Assembly: GCA_026954015.1 (NCBI GenBank)
Contig: JAIXLP010000044.1
Span: 14,106 to 75,682 of the forward strand
Source: Burkholderiales bacterium
Lineage (GTDB): Bacteria > Pseudomonadota > Gammaproteobacteria > Burkholderiales > Burkholderiaceae_C
DNA: 61,577 nucleotides
Direction: 5' to 3'
The stretch's first letter is position 1, and each line of letters begins with the position of its first letter. Shown here piece by piece: positions 19,037 to 28,706 of this stretch. Made by a program: the position numbers and the translations under genes. Below the pieces are notes generated by a model that made no database searches, was not told the origin of the DNA, and worked only from the letters and a program-made list of their open reading frames with translations.

Positions 19037-20281
19037 TCAGACGCGCCGGAAGACCAGCGTGCCGTTGGTGCCACCGAAACCGAAATTGTTCTTGATCGCA
19101 ACCTTCATGGCCATGTCGCGCGCGATATTGGCGCAGTAGTCCAGGTCGCACTCGGGATCCGGGTTGGCCAAGTTGATCGTGGGCGGCACCTTCTGCTCGT
19201 GCAGCGCGAGCACGGTGAACACGCTCTCGATGCCGCCAGCGCCTCCAAGCAGATGCCCGGTCATGGACTTGGTCGAACTCACGACCACCTTGCGCGCCGC
19301 GCCACCGAGCGCCGCCTTGATCGCGTTCGTCTCGTTGATGTCGCCCAACGGCGTGGAGGTGCCGTGCGCATTGAGGTAATCGACCTCGTCGGCGTTGACG
19401 CCAGCGTTGCGCATCGCGGCCAGCATCGCGCGCCGCGGGCCGTCCATGTTGGGCGCGGTCATGTGGCCGGCGTCGGCGCTCATGCCGTAGCCGCTGAGTT
19501 CGGCGTAGATCTTGGCACCGCGCGCCTTGGCGTGTTCGTACTCTTCGAGCACGACGACGCCCGCGCCCTCCCCGAGCACGAAGCCGTCGCGGTCCTTGTC
19601 CCAGGGGCGCGAGGCGCTTGCGGGGTCGTCATTGCGCGTGGAAAGCGCGCGCATCGCCGCAAAACCGCCCACGCCCAGCGGCGAAATGGTCGCCTCGGTC
19701 CCGCCCGCGACCACCACGTCGGCATCGCCGTACTCGATCTTGCGCGCGCCCTCGCCGATGCAGTGCAGCCCGGTGGTGCATGCCGTGACCACGGACAGGT
19801 TGGGGCCCTTGAAGCCAAAGCGCATCGAGACGTGCCCCGCCACCATGTTGATGATGGACGCGGGCACGAAGAACGGCGTGATACGCCGCGGCCCGCGGTT
19901 CGCCAGTTCGGCATGCGTATTCTCGATCAGCGGCAGGCCTCCGATGCCCGAGCCGATGATGCAGCCGATGCGCGTGGCCAGCTCTTCGTCCAGCGCGTCG
20001 CCGGTGGGCAGGCCCGCATCGCGCACCGCCTCCTCGGCAGCAGCGATGCCGAAATGGATGAACGCATCCATGGTGCGCGCATCCTTGGGCGTCATGTACG
20101 CGCCCAGATCGAAACCCTTGACTTCGCCCGCGATGCGGCACGAAAACGCAGAGGCATCGAACCGCGTGATGGGGCCTATCCCCGAGCGGCCGGCCAGGAT
20201 GTTGGCCCAGGCTTCACGCACCGTGTTTCCCACGGGGGTGACGCAACCCAGGCCGGTCACGACGACGCGACGTCGGCTCAT
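19037..20281 (-). CDS. fabF: 3-oxoacyl-[ACP] synthase II FabF
   Basis: Elongating condensing enzyme of type II fatty-acid synthesis, adding malonyl-ACP units to acyl-ACP. From the ATG at 20281 it has 414 residues. The catalytic triad is Cys168 in TACTTG, His306 in [11 protein letters not shown] and His343 in [10 protein letters not shown], with Lys338 nearby. A GTG six bases upstream is the alternative start. It follows acpP by 66 bases in the standard fabH-fabD-fabG-acpP-fabF order. Confidence 0.96.
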   Translation of the reverse strand: MSRRRVVVTGLGCVTPVGNTVREAWANILAGRSGIGPITRFDASAFSCRIAGEVKGFDLGAYMTPKDARTMDAFIHFGIAAAEEAVRDAGLPTGDALDEELATRIGCIIGSGIGGLPLIENTHAELANRGPRRITPFFVPASIINMVAGHVSMRFGFKGPNLSVVTACTTGLHCIGEGARKIEYGDADVVVAGGTEATISPLGVGGFAAMRALSTRNDDPASASRPWDKDRDGFVLGEGAGVVVLEEYEHAKARGAKIYAELSGYGMSADAGHMTAPNMDGPRRAMLAAMRNAGVNADEVDYLNAHGTSTPLGDINETNAIKAALGGAARKVVVSSTKSMTGHLLGGAGGIESVFTVLALHEQKVPPTINLANPDPECDLDYCANIARDMAMKVAIKNNFGFGGTNGTLVFRRV

Positions 20282-20347
20282 GCGCACAGCTTTCTATGGT
20301 CGATGCCGCGCTGCCCAGCCAGGGTGGCGGGCCGCGGCGGGCGGCGC

Positions 20348-20629
<282 letters not shown>

Positions 20630-20716
20630 GCTGCACGAAATAAGGCTTCGTAAGGCTTCGGGCAGCCGCCGGGCATGCTGCCCGGCCTGGATCGCACCAG
20701 TCGTAACGGGCAATGG

Positions 20717-21457
20717 CTACATGTACATGCCGCCGTTGACGTGCAACTCCTGCCCCGTGACGTAGCCCGCATCGCCGCTCGCCAGGTAGGCCACGGCGTG
20801 CGCGATGTCCTCGGGGCGCCCGAGCACGCCCAGCGGGATCTGCGCCAGCAGCGCCTTTTTCTGCTCGTCGGGCAGACTGGCGGTCATGTCGGTGGCGATG
20901 AAGCCCGGTGCGACGCAGTTGACGGTGATGCCGCGACTGGCGAGCTCGCGCGCGAGCGCACGCGTCATGCCCGCCACGCCGGCCTTGGCGGCCGCGTAAT
21001 TGGCCTGCCCCGGATTGCCCGAGGCGCCGACCACGCTCGTGATGCTCACGATGCGCCCGTAGCGCTGCTTCATCATCGGGCGGATCACCGCGCGGCTCAC
21101 GCGGAACACCGCCTTGAGGTTGGTGTCGAGCACCGCGTCCCAGTCGTCGTCCTTCATGCGCATCGCAAGCTGGTCGCGCGTGATGCCGGCGTTGTTCACC
21201 AGCACGTGCAGGCCACCGAAGGTCTTGACCACCGTCTCCACGAGAGCCTCCACCGCCGCGCCGTCGGTCACGTCCAGCGCCATGCCCCTGCCGCCCCGCG
21301 CCGCGAGCGCCTGCGTGATGCGTTCGGCACCTTCGGGCGTCGTGGCGGTACCGATGACGGTGAAGCCGCGCGCGGCCAGCTCGGCCGCGATGGCCGCGCC
21401 GATGCCGCGCGTGGCGCCGGTGACCAGCGCAATGCGCGGTGTGGCGGGTGTGTTCAT
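20717..21457 (-). CDS. fabG: 3-oxoacyl-[ACP] reductase FabG
   Basis: NADPH-dependent short-chain reductase for the first reduction in fatty-acid elongation; 246 residues. The cofactor motif is TGATRGIG (13-20), NNAG is at 88-91, and the catalytic Ser141, Tyr154 and Lys158 are in the order expected (SVVGASGNPGQANYAAAKAG). Its ATG overlaps the fabD stop (ATGA). Confidence 0.96.
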   Translation of the reverse strand: MNTPATPRIALVTGATRGIGAAIAAELAARGFTVIGTATTPEGAERITQALAARGGRGMALDVTDGAAVEALVETVVKTFGGLHVLVNNAGITRDQLAMRMKDDDWDAVLDTNLKAVFRVSRAVIRPMMKQRYGRIVSITSVVGASGNPGQANYAAAKAGVAGMTRALARELASRGITVNCVAPGFIATDMTASLPDEQKKALLAQIPLGVLGRPEDIAHAVAYLASGDAGYVTGQELHVNGGMYM

Positions 21458-22395
21458 GCGAGCAGCTCCTTGATTTCAGCGAGCGACGCCGGGTCGTGCA
21501 GGCAAGCGCCCGTGAGTTGCGCGTCGATGCGCCGGACCATGCCGGTCAGCACCTTGCCCGGCCCGCACTCGACGATGTGGACCGCGCCACGCGCCTTGAG
21601 CGCCTGCACGCATTCCACCCAGCGCACCGGGCCGAACGCCTGACGGTACAGCGCATCGCGAATCGCCGCGGGGTCGTCGGGCGTGGCCACGTCCACGTTG
21701 TTCACCACGGGGATGCGCGGCGCGCCCAGCGCCAGCTCGGCAAGCGCCGCCTTGAGCTTCTCGGCGGCGGGCCGCATCAGGCTTGAGTGAAACGGCGCGG
21801 ACACCGGCAGCGGCAGCGCGCGCTTGGCGCCCAGCGCCTTGAGCACCTCGCAACCCTTGGCCACGCCGTCCTTGGTGCCCGCGATCACGGTCTGCGCCGG
21901 ATCGTTGAAGTTCACCGCCTCGACCACCTCGCCCGAGCCCGCAGCGGCCTGCGCGCAACCGGCAACCACCTGATCGGCCGTCAGCCCGAGGATCGCGGCC
22001 ATCGCACCGGCGCCCACGGGAACGGCCTCCTGCATCGCCTGCGCGCGCAGTCGCACCAGCGGTGCGGCCTGCGCCAGCGTGAGCACGCCCGACGCCACCA
22101 GCGCCGAATATTCGCCCAGCGAATGCCCGGCCAGCGCCACCGGCATCGCGCCACCCTCGCTCAGCCAGACGCGCCAGGCCGCAACGCCCGCCACCAGCAT
22201 GACCGGCTGGGTGTTCGTCGTCAGCGCCAGCTGCTCCTTGGGGCCATCGTGGATCAGCGCGCCCACGTCCTCGTGCAGCGCATCGGACGCCTCGCGCAGC
22301 GTCCCGGCCACGGCAGGATGGTCGCCCCACGCATCGAGCATGCCGACCGATTGCGAACCCTGGCCCGGGAACACGAATGCAAATGGAACTGCCAT
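21454..22395 (-). CDS. fabD: Malonyl-CoA:ACP transacylase FabD
   Basis: Loads malonyl groups from CoA onto ACP; 313 residues from the ATG at 22395 (MAVPFAFVFPGQGSQ). The nucleophile is Ser92 in GHSLGEYSAL, and the downstream VSAPFHSSLM carries the active-site His. The open frame continues upstream, but the family start is unmistakable. The gap to fabH is filled by a dispersed repeat. Confidence 0.96.
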   Translation of the reverse strand: MAVPFAFVFPGQGSQSVGMLDAWGDHPAVAGTLREASDALHEDVGALIHDGPKEQLALTTNTQPVMLVAGVAAWRVWLSEGGAMPVALAGHSLGEYSALVASGVLTLAQAAPLVRLRAQAMQEAVPVGAGAMAAILGLTADQVVAGCAQAAAGSGEVVEAVNFNDPAQTVIAGTKDGVAKGCEVLKALGAKRALPLPVSAPFHSSLMRPAAEKLKAALAELALGAPRIPVVNNVDVATPDDPAAIRDALYRQAFGPVRWVECVQALKARGAVHIVECGPGKVLTGMVRRIDAQLTGACLHDPASLAEIKELLA

Positions 22396-22410
22396 GACAA
22401 AATCACCCAG

Positions 22411-22458
22411 AAATCTGGCGCCAGCCTTTGCAGGACAAGCCCAAGCCACTACATTTTG
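22411..22458 (+). repeat. Dispersed repeat copy 4 (fabH-fabD gap)
   Basis: Diverged copy: GCGCCAGCCTTTGCAGGAC, then AAGCCCAAGCCACTACATTTTGA. The tail ACTACATTTTGA supplies the fabH stop codon (TAG, 22451-22449 on the minus strand) and its last codons. Confidence 0.55.
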
Positions 22459-23429
22459 ACGAGCAAGGAGCCCCAGGTGAAGCCACCGCCCACACCTTCG
22501 AGCAGCACGTTCTGACCGGGCAGGATCTGCCCGGCGCGCACCGCGTGGTCGAGCGCCAGCGGGATCGACGCGGCCGACGTGTTGCCATGCTCGCCCACGG
22601 TGACCACCACCCTCTCCATGGGCAGGTGCAGGCGTCGCGCGGTGCTCTGCATGATGCGGATGTTCGCCTGGTGCGGCACCAGCCAATCCACCTCGGAGGC
22701 CGCGACACCGGCTTTTTCCAGCGTGGCGTGCGCGGTCTTTTCCAGCACGCCCACGGCCAGCTTGAAGACCGCCTGCCCGTCCATCTTGAGCAGCGGATCC
22801 CCAAGGATGGCGCCGCCCGAGACATGCCCCGGCACGCACAGCAGACCGACGTGCCGGCCGTCGGCGTGCAGGTCGCTCGCCAGGATGCCGGGTGTGTCGC
22901 CGGCGCGCAGCACCACCGCGCCCGCGCCGTCGCCGAAGAGCACGCAGGTCGTGCGGTCGGAAAAATCCAGAATGCGGCTGAACACCTCGGCGCCCACGAC
23001 CAGCGCGCAGCGCGCACTGCCCGCCTGCACCATCGCGTCCGCCACCGTGAGCGCATAGACGAAGCCGCTGCACACCGCCTGCACATCGAACGCCGGGCAA
23101 CCGTTGGTGATGCCCAGCTTGTGCTGCAGGATGGTCGCGGTCGAGGGGAACACCATGTCCGGCGTGGACGTGGCCACGATCACCAGATCAAGGTCTTGCG
23201 CCGCAACGCCCGCCGCCTCCAGCGCCTGGCGTGCCGCCTGTTCGGCCAGGTCGCTGCTCGCCACCTCGGGCGCGGCGAAGTGCCGCGCATGGATGCCGGT
23301 GCGCTCGACGATCCACTCGTCGGATGTTTGCACGCCCCGCGCGGCCAGTTCGGCTGCCAGTTCATTGTTGCTGACACGGCGCGGCGGCAGGTAACCGCCG
23401 GTGCCGACGATGCGGGAGTAGCGTCTCAT
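22449..23429 (-). CDS. fabH: 3-oxoacyl-[ACP] synthase III FabH
   Basis: Starts fatty-acid synthesis by condensing acetyl-CoA with malonyl-ACP; 326 residues from the ATG that overlaps the plsX stop (TGATG). Catalytic Cys120 is in VQAVCSGF, the His is in [10 protein letters not shown] and the Asn in [12 protein letters not shown]. The C-terminus ([11 protein letters not shown]) is encoded within a dispersed repeat. Confidence 0.96.
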   Translation of the reverse strand: MRRYSRIVGTGGYLPPRRVSNNELAAELAARGVQTSDEWIVERTGIHARHFAAPEVASSDLAEQAARQALEAAGVAAQDLDLVIVATSTPDMVFPSTATILQHKLGITNGCPAFDVQAVCSGFVYALTVADAMVQAGSARCALVVGAEVFSRILDFSDRTTCVLFGDGAGAVVLRAGDTPGILASDLHADGRHVGLLCVPGHVSGGAILGDPLLKMDGQAVFKLAVGVLEKTAHATLEKAGVAASEVDWLVPHQANIRIMQSTARRLHLPMERVVVTVGEHGNTSAASIPLALDHAVRAGQILPGQNVLLEGVGGGFTWGSLLVKM

Positions 23430-24484
23430 CAAAATCCAGGCGAGGCGGTGGTCGCGGTATCGGGCGAAACATCCGCGGCAGCCAGGACCGGCGCCGCGCG
23501 GGCAACCTGCGTGCGCACGCGCTCCAGCAGGTCGTTGCGGGCCGCATCATACGCGCGCGCCAGTGCCTGCCCGAACCCCAGCACGTCGGCCGAACCGTGG
23601 CTCTTGAACACCAGCCCGCGCAGGCCGAGCAGCGCCGCACCGTTGTAGCGCCGGTGGTCCATGCGGCGCATCAGCGCAGATAGCACCGGATAGGCGACGA
23701 TAGCTGCCATCTTGGTGAAAATGCTGCGCGAAAACTCCTGTTTGAGCGCGCCGGTGATCATCGTCGCCACGCCCTCGCTGGCCTTGAGCGCGACGTTGCC
23801 GACAAAGCCGTCGCAGACCACGATGTCGACCGTGCCCTTGAAGATGTCGTTGCCTTCCACGTTGCCGTGGAAATTGAGCGCGCCCGACTCGCCCGCGCGG
23901 CGCAGCAACTCGCCCGCCTGCTTGATCACGTCGCTGCCCTTGATCGCTTCCTCGCCGATATTGAGCAGCCCGACGGACGGGCTCTCGCGCCCCTGCAGCA
24001 CCGACACCAGCGCCGAGCCCATGACGGCGAACTGCAGCAGGTGCTCGGCGGTGCAATCGACGTTGGCCCCGAGGTCAAGCACCGTCGTGGCGCCGTCACG
24101 CGCGTGCGGCAGTTGCGTGGCAATCGCCGGGCGGTCTATGCCCTCCAGCGTCTTGAGCAGGTAGCGCGCGGTGGCCATGAGTGCGCCGGTGTTGCCCGCC
24201 GAGAGCGCCACCTGCGCCGCGCCATCCTTGACCTGCTGGATCGCCACGCGCATGGACGAATCCTTCTTGCGCCGCAGCGCCACTTCCACCGAATCGCCCA
24301 TCTCGACGACCTGGCTTGCCGCGACGTGGCGCGCACGCTCGTGCGTGAGCCCTCGCAGCGCGTCGCTCTGGCCCACGAGCAGCAGTTGCGCCTGCGGGTG
24401 ACTGTCCAGAAACTGACGGCACGCGGGCAGGGTCACGGCGATGCCGTGGTCTCCGCCCATGCAGTCGACAGCCAGCGTGATCAT
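23429..24484 (-). CDS. plsX: Phosphate acyltransferase PlsX
   Basis: Converts acyl-ACP to acyl-phosphate, the acyl donor for PlsY at the start of phospholipid synthesis. From the ATG at 24484 it has 351 residues starting [14 protein letters not shown], the family hallmark; other motifs are [10 protein letters not shown] and [11 protein letters not shown]. It precedes fabH in the widespread yceD-rpmF-plsX-fabH cluster. A hairpin with a short T tract separates it from rpmF. Confidence 0.95.
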   Translation of the reverse strand: MITLAVDCMGGDHGIAVTLPACRQFLDSHPQAQLLLVGQSDALRGLTHERARHVAASQVVEMGDSVEVALRRKKDSSMRVAIQQVKDGAAQVALSAGNTGALMATARYLLKTLEGIDRPAIATQLPHARDGATTVLDLGANVDCTAEHLLQFAVMGSALVSVLQGRESPSVGLLNIGEEAIKGSDVIKQAGELLRRAGESGALNFHGNVEGNDIFKGTVDIVVCDGFVGNVALKASEGVATMITGALKQEFSRSIFTKMAAIVAYPVLSALMRRMDHRRYNGAALLGLRGLVFKSHGSADVLGFGQALARAYDAARNDLLERVRTQVARAAPVLAAADVSPDTATTASPGF

Positions 24485-24536
24485 CTTGGGTGCGTTGTTT
24501 TCGATAGGGCAATTGTGGCACCTGCGCCATAACGAC

Positions 24537-24570
24537 AAAGGCCCGCGCTACCGTCACGTAGCCGCGGGCC
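24537..24570 (-). terminator. Terminator-like hairpin between rpmF and plsX
   Basis: Minus-strand arms GGCCCGC-G-GCTAC and GTAGC-GCGGGCC form about twelve pairs with one bulge, followed by only three T. Strong stem but weak tract: it probably gives partial termination or 3' protection of the abundant L32 message while letting some transcription into the fatty-acid genes. Confidence 0.5.
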
Positions 24571-24604
24571 CGGGCGCGAGAGGCGCTGGGTGGCGCAGAC
24601 CGGA

Positions 24605-24796
24605 TCAGATACCGGCGTCGTCCGACTTGGACTGGATGACCTGGCGCCCGCGATAGTAGCCGTTGGGGCTGATGTGGTGGCGCAGATGCACCTCGCCCGT
24701 CGTCGGCTCGAGCGCCGTGCCCGGCGCCTTGAGCGCATTGTGCGAACGGTGCATGCCCCGCTTGGAGGGCGATTTCTTGTTTTGCTGAACGGCCAT
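24605..24796 (-). CDS. rpmF: 50S ribosomal protein L32
   Basis: Small basic large-subunit ribosomal protein of 63 residues. The N-terminus [19 protein letters not shown] is characteristic, and [15 protein letters not shown] ends the conserved part. The zinc Cys pairs found in some L32 proteins are absent, as in many proteobacteria. An AGGAG ribosome site precedes the ATG. It probably has its own promoter at 24887-24892. Confidence 0.97.
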   Translation of the reverse strand: MAVQQNKKSPSKRGMHRSHNALKAPGTALEPTTGEVHLRHHISPNGYYRGRQVIQSKSDDAGI

Positions 24797-24886
24797 GGTG
24801 GGCTCTCCTGGTGTCCTGAATATGGTGAACGACGGCGCTCGCGTTCAGCCCATCGAAAGACACTGCGGACTCACGCGAAACTGGAG

Positions 24887-24892
24887 ATTATA
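24887..24892 (-). promoter_or_regulatory. Probable rpmF promoter, -10 element
   Basis: A perfect TATAAT on the minus strand, in the yceD-rpmF gap, would start a transcript with a leader of about 84 bases ahead of rpmF. No recognisable -35 stands at the right distance. Confidence 0.45.
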
Positions 24893-24918
24893 AATGAGTT
24901 GGCGGGCCGCCCCGCCCG

Positions 24919-25473
24919 TCAGCCCTTGGTCGGCTTGCGCACCTGCATATCGGCCAGCGCGGCAAATGGATTGCCCGCCGCGCTCGGGGGGTCGTCAAGG
25001 TCTTCCTCGCCCGCGGACATCTTCACCGGCACCGGGCAGCGCTCGTGGCGCGGCACCAGCGGCAGGTCCATCAGCAGCTCGTCCTCGACCAGCTCGCGCA
25101 GCGCGAATTCGCGCGAGAGCACGAGCAGGTCTTCCTCGCTTTCGGCGTCCTGTGCCTCGGCCGTGGCCTCGTCAGCGACGAAGCGAAACTGCCGATCGAC
25201 CTTGAGCGGCACATCCATCGCCTGCATGCAGCGCTGGCACACCACGGGAAACGACGCCTGGGCCCGCAGGTGCAGCCAGACCTGCACGCCACTGCCCAGG
25301 CGGTCGCGCAACGCGCCATCGGCGCTCCAGTCCACATACAGATCGGGATGCAGCTTGTGCGCCACCTGCGCCAGGCGCTTGTACTTGAGCAGCGAATCAT
25401 GACCCGCGAGGTGCCCCGCAGCCTGCGCGAAGGCCTTCACGTCGAGCCGATCCGCCGAGTACTCCTTGGTCAT
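24919..25473 (-). CDS. yceD: YceD family (DUF177) protein
   Basis: Member of the YceD/DUF177 family, 184 residues, almost always found just before rpmF and linked to 23S rRNA accumulation. Conserved Cys residues occur in VVCQRCMQAMD (about 78-88) and later in ERCPVP; the C-terminal NPFAALADMQV is a family signature. The ATG has no ribosome site and lies six bases after a -10-like hexamer, suggesting a leaderless message. It heads the long minus-strand run and is divergent from maf, with only 25 bases between the two start codons. Confidence 0.9.
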   Translation of the reverse strand: MTKEYSADRLDVKAFAQAAGHLAGHDSLLKYKRLAQVAHKLHPDLYVDWSADGALRDRLGSGVQVWLHLRAQASFPVVCQRCMQAMDVPLKVDRQFRFVADEATAEAQDAESEEDLLVLSREFALRELVEDELLMDLPLVPRHERCPVPVKMSAGEEDLDDPPSAAGNPFAALADMQVRKPTKG

Positions 25474-25479
25474 GCAAAC

Positions 25480-25507
25480 AGTGTAAGAGAATCATTGCAT
25501 GTCGCAA
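25480..25507 (-). promoter_or_regulatory. Candidate leaderless promoter of yceD-rpmF-plsX-fab
   Basis: Minus strand: TTGCGA (-35, four of six), a 16-base spacer, TACACT (-10, four of six), then GTTTGC and the yceD ATG. Standard spacing puts +1 at the A of the ATG. The -35 falls inside the maf coding region. Confidence 0.45.
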
Positions 25508-26098
25508 GTCGCTGCTTCGCCACATCCCATCGTGCTCGGCTCCACCTCGCGCTACCGGCGCGAACTGCTCGCGCGCCTGCGTCTGCCGTTCGAGGTGGCC
25601 GCGCCCGAGGTGGATGAAACGCCACTACCGGGCGAGGCGCCGCGCGCACTCGCGCTGCGCCTGGCGCAGGCCAAGGCGCAGGCCGTCGCGGCGCGCCACC
25701 CGCAGGCGCTCGTGATCGGCTCCGACCAGGTGGCCGACCTGGCCGGAGAGCCGCTGGGCAAGCCCGGCACGCACGAGCGCGCGACGCTGCAACTGCGACG
25801 CATGCGCGGGCACACCGTGGTATTCCACACGGCGCTCGCGGTGGTCTGCCACGCACGCGGATACGCACAGACCGACCTCGCGGCGGTGCAGGTGCGATTT
25901 CGCACGCTCACCGACGACGAGATCGAACGCTACCTGCAGGCCGAGCAGCCCTACGACTGCGCTGGCAGCGCCAAGAGCGAGGGCCTGGGCATCGCGTTGC
26001 TGGAGGCGATCGAGAGCGACGACCCGACCGCGCTCATCGGCCTGCCGCTGATCCGCCTGGGCCGCCTGCTGCGCGCCGCCGGGGTGGCGCTACCATGA
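25499..26098 (+). CDS. Maf/YceF family nucleotide pyrophosphatase
   Basis: House-cleaning pyrophosphatase that hydrolyses non-canonical nucleotides; 199 residues. The N-terminal STSRYRRELL loop, GSDQVA with catalytic Asp, and CAGSAKSEGLG near residue 155 place it in the YceF branch, which prefers 7-methyl-GTP, rather than the dTTP/UTP branch. Divergent from yceD; the stop overlaps the next gene (ATGA). GAGAAT six bases before the ATG may be a -10 for a leaderless message. Confidence 0.9.
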   Translation: MSQVAASPHPIVLGSTSRYRRELLARLRLPFEVAAPEVDETPLPGEAPRALALRLAQAKAQAVAARHPQALVIGSDQVADLAGEPLGKPGTHERATLQLRRMRGHTVVFHTALAVVCHARGYAQTDLAAVQVRFRTLTDDEIERYLQAEQPYDCAGSAKSEGLGIALLEAIESDDPTALIGLPLIRLGRLLRAAGVALP

Positions 26099-26868
26099 CC
26101 GCGGCGACCACACCCGGCACGCTCTACCTCGTGCCCACGCCGCTCGACTTCGGGTGCGACGAAGCGATACCGCTGACTGACGTGCTGCCGCAAGCCACGC
26201 TCGCGCACGCGGCGCGGCTCACGCACTGGATCTGCGAGAACGCCAAGAGCTGCCGCGCGTACCTCAAGCGCGTGGACGCGCTGCACCCGCTGGCCGCGCC
26301 GCTGCAGGCGCAGCAGATCACCGAGCTGCCCCACGCGGTGCACAAGCAGGGCGATCGCGCCGTGCACTGGGACGCGCGGCCGCTGCTTGCGCCGCTGCTG
26401 CAGGGGCACGACGTGGGGCTGGTGAGCGAGGCGGGCATGCCCGCGGTGGCCGACCCCGGCAGCGCGGTGGTGCGCGCGGCGCACGACGCGGGCATCGCCG
26501 TGGTGCCGCTCGTGGGGCCAGTATCCATCCTGCTCGCGCTCGCCGCCAGCGGCCTCGACGGCCAGCACTTCACCTTCAACGGCTACCTGCCCCAGGGGGC
26601 GAACGAGCGCGAGCAGCGCATCCGCGAGCTTGAAGCGCGGACGCTGCGGCACGGCGCGACGCAGCTCTTCATCGAAACGCCGTACCGCAACGCCGCGCTC
26701 TGGCAGGCGCTGGTGCGGCAGTTGCAGCCCGCCACGCGGCTGGCGCGCGCAAGCGGCCTGACGCTGGCGCAGGCGCAGGTGCTCTGCAAGCCGGTGCATG
26801 CATGGCGCACCGCGCCACCGGCACCACCGCCGCCGCACGTGCCCACCGTGTTCGCCATCGGGAGCTGA
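26095..26868 (+). CDS. SAM-dependent methyltransferase, tetrapyrrole methylase family
   Basis: A 257-residue protein of the tetrapyrrole (corrin/porphyrin) methylase fold. The beginning GTLYLVPTPLDFG, the middle GLVSEAGMPAVADPGS and VPLVGPVSILLALAASGLDG resemble RsmI, which methylates C1402 of 16S rRNA, but this is a separate paralogue usually found next to maf or sppA and of unproven substrate. Its start overlaps the maf stop, and the crotonase gene starts one base after its stop. Confidence 0.82.
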   Translation: MTAATTPGTLYLVPTPLDFGCDEAIPLTDVLPQATLAHAARLTHWICENAKSCRAYLKRVDALHPLAAPLQAQQITELPHAVHKQGDRAVHWDARPLLAPLLQGHDVGLVSEAGMPAVADPGSAVVRAAHDAGIAVVPLVGPVSILLALAASGLDGQHFTFNGYLPQGANEREQRIRELEARTLRHGATQLFIETPYRNAALWQALVRQLQPATRLARASGLTLAQAQVLCKPVHAWRTAPPAPPPPHVPTVFAIGS

Positions 26869-26869
26869 C

Positions 26870-27655
26870 ATGGCGGACGTGCTGTTCGAACCGCAGGGGG
26901 CCATCGCGCTCATCACGCTCAACCGCCCGGCACAGCGCAACGCGGTGCACCGCCCAATGGCGGACGCCCTGCGCGCGGCCTTCGAGCGCTTTGAAGCCGA
27001 CCCGCAGCTGCGCGTGGCCGTGCTGCACGGCGCGGGCGGTCACTTTTGCGCCGGGGCCGACCTGGCCGCGGTGGCTGACCCGCGGCTGCGCAACGAACTC
27101 GACCCCGACGGCGGGCCGCGCGCGCCCATGGGGCCGACGCGCATGCAACTGACCAAGCCGCTCGTCGCCGCCATCGAGGGTTACGCGGTGGCCGGCGGGC
27201 TGGAGCTTGCGCTGCTGGCCGATCTGCGCGTCGCCGCCGACGACGCGCAGCTTGGCGTGTTCTGCCGCCGCTGGGGTGTGCCGCTGATCGATGGCGGCAC
27301 GGTGCGCCTGCCGCGCCTGGTCGGCACGGGGCGTGCGCTCGATCTGGTGCTGACCGGGCGCGCGGTGGGCGCGGCCGAGGCGCTCGCGATCGGGCTCGTC
27401 AGCCGCGTGGTGGCGCCCGGCGAGGCGCTGGCCGCCGCGCTGGCGCTGGCACGCGAAATCGCCGCGTTCCCGCAGCGGTGCATGCTCGCCGACCGTGCGT
27501 CGGTGTACGCGCAGTGGGATCTTGCGCTGGCCGAGGCGCTGCGCCAGGAAGCGCATCGGGGTGTCCCCGTGGTGGCGGCGGAGGGCGTCGCGGGTGCCGC
27601 GCGCTTCGCCGGGGGGGCGGGTCGCCACGGACAGCCCGACAGCGCCGGCGATTGA
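26870..27655 (+). CDS. Enoyl-CoA hydratase/isomerase (crotonase) family protein
   Basis: Crotonase-fold enzyme of 261 residues from the ATG one base past the methyltransferase stop. The oxyanion-hole motifs are HFCAGADL (about 61-68) and IEGYAVAGGLELAL (about 101-114). The hydratase Glu of the second position is replaced (RRWGVPLIDGG), so whether it is a hydratase, isomerase or hydrolase is unclear. Third gene of the maf unit and convergent with sppA, with only three bases between the stops. Confidence 0.82.
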   Translation: MADVLFEPQGAIALITLNRPAQRNAVHRPMADALRAAFERFEADPQLRVAVLHGAGGHFCAGADLAAVADPRLRNELDPDGGPRAPMGPTRMQLTKPLVAAIEGYAVAGGLELALLADLRVAADDAQLGVFCRRWGVPLIDGGTVRLPRLVGTGRALDLVLTGRAVGAAEALAIGLVSRVVAPGEALAAALALAREIAAFPQRCMLADRASVYAQWDLALAEALRQEAHRGVPVVAAEGVAGAARFAGGAGRHGQPDSAGD

Positions 27656-27658
27656 GAG

Positions 27659-28702
27659 TCAGCGCAAAACGGGCAACGCGCGCAGCGCCTGGATGGCCGA
27701 CGCGCCCATCGCTGCGCCCAAGCGGCGCGCGAGGCGCTCGGCGACGTTGTCGCGCTGGGTGTAGTCCACCACCTCCTCGGCCTTGACCACCTCGCGCGCG
27801 ACGTAGTCCAGACTGCCGAGGCCGTCGGCCAGGCCCATCGCCACGGCCTGCTGACCGCTCCAGAACAGGCCGCTGAAGGTTTCGGGCGTGATCTTCAGGC
27901 GCTGGCCCCGGCCCTGCTTCACGACCGTGATGAACTGCTGGTGGATCTGTTCGAGCATCTGGAGCGCGTAGGCGCGCTGCTCGGGCGCCATCGGGCTGAA
28001 CGGGTCGAGAAAGCCCTTGTTCTCGCCGGCGGTGAGCAGGCGCCGCTCGACGCCGAGCTTGTCCATCGTGCCCACGAACCCGAACCCGTCCATCAGCACG
28101 CCGATGCTGCCGACGATGCTCGCCTTGTCCACGTAGATTTCATCGGCGGCGGACGCGATGTAGTAGGCGGCCGAGGCGCAGCTTTCCTCGACCACCGCAT
28201 ACAGCGGCTTGTCGTACTTGCCCTTCAGCCGCACGATCTCGTCGTTGATGATGCCCGCCTGCACCGGGCTGCCGCCGGGCGAATTGATGAGCAGCACCAC
28301 GGCCTGCGCGCCCGGGTCTTCGAACGCGCTGCGCATCGCGCTCACGACCGCGTCGGCGCTCGCCTGGGTGTCAGCGGCGATCTCGCCCTTGATGTCGATC
28401 ACCGCGGTGTGCGGCGAGCTCTTGGCCGCACTGGTGAAGTCGCGCGCGTACATGCCCCAGAGCACCGCGCCGATGAGCGCGAGCCCCAGCAGGCGCCAGA
28501 AGATGCGCCAGCGCCGCGCGGCGCGCTGCTCCGCGACGGTGGCGAGCACGAGCTTTTCCAGCACGGCGCGCTCCCAGCCCGGCTCGGGCGCGGGTTTGGG
28601 CTTGTCTGCTCTTGTTTCGGAAGCTGCTTGCGCCCACAGGTCGGGCGCCGTGGGCTCTTTTCGCTCCGAATCGGAGGATTCGGGGCGGATCGGATCGGTC
28701 AT
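27659..28702 (-). CDS. sppA: Signal peptide peptidase SppA (S49 family)
   Basis: Membrane-anchored serine protease that digests cleaved signal peptides; 347 residues, the short single-domain form. One membrane span lies at 67-84, preceded by an unusually long Lys/Pro-rich cytoplasmic tail. The Ser-Lys dyad is Ser177 in SCASAAYY and Lys193 in VDKASIVGSIG. Part of the tail (about residues 22-36) is encoded by a segment resembling one inside tldD (see findings). It follows the Rieske gene by four bases. Confidence 0.92.
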   Translation of the reverse strand: MTDPIRPESSDSERKEPTAPDLWAQAASETRADKPKPAPEPGWERAVLEKLVLATVAEQRAARRWRIFWRLLGLALIGAVLWGMYARDFTSAAKSSPHTAVIDIKGEIAADTQASADAVVSAMRSAFEDPGAQAVVLLINSPGGSPVQAGIINDEIVRLKGKYDKPLYAVVEESCASAAYYIASAADEIYVDKASIVGSIGVLMDGFGFVGTMDKLGVERRLLTAGENKGFLDPFSPMAPEQRAYALQMLEQIHQQFITVVKQGRGQRLKITPETFSGLFWSGQQAVAMGLADGLGSLDYVAREVVKAEEVVDYTQRDNVAERLARRLGAAMGASAIQALRALPVLR

Positions 28703-28706
28703 GGTG

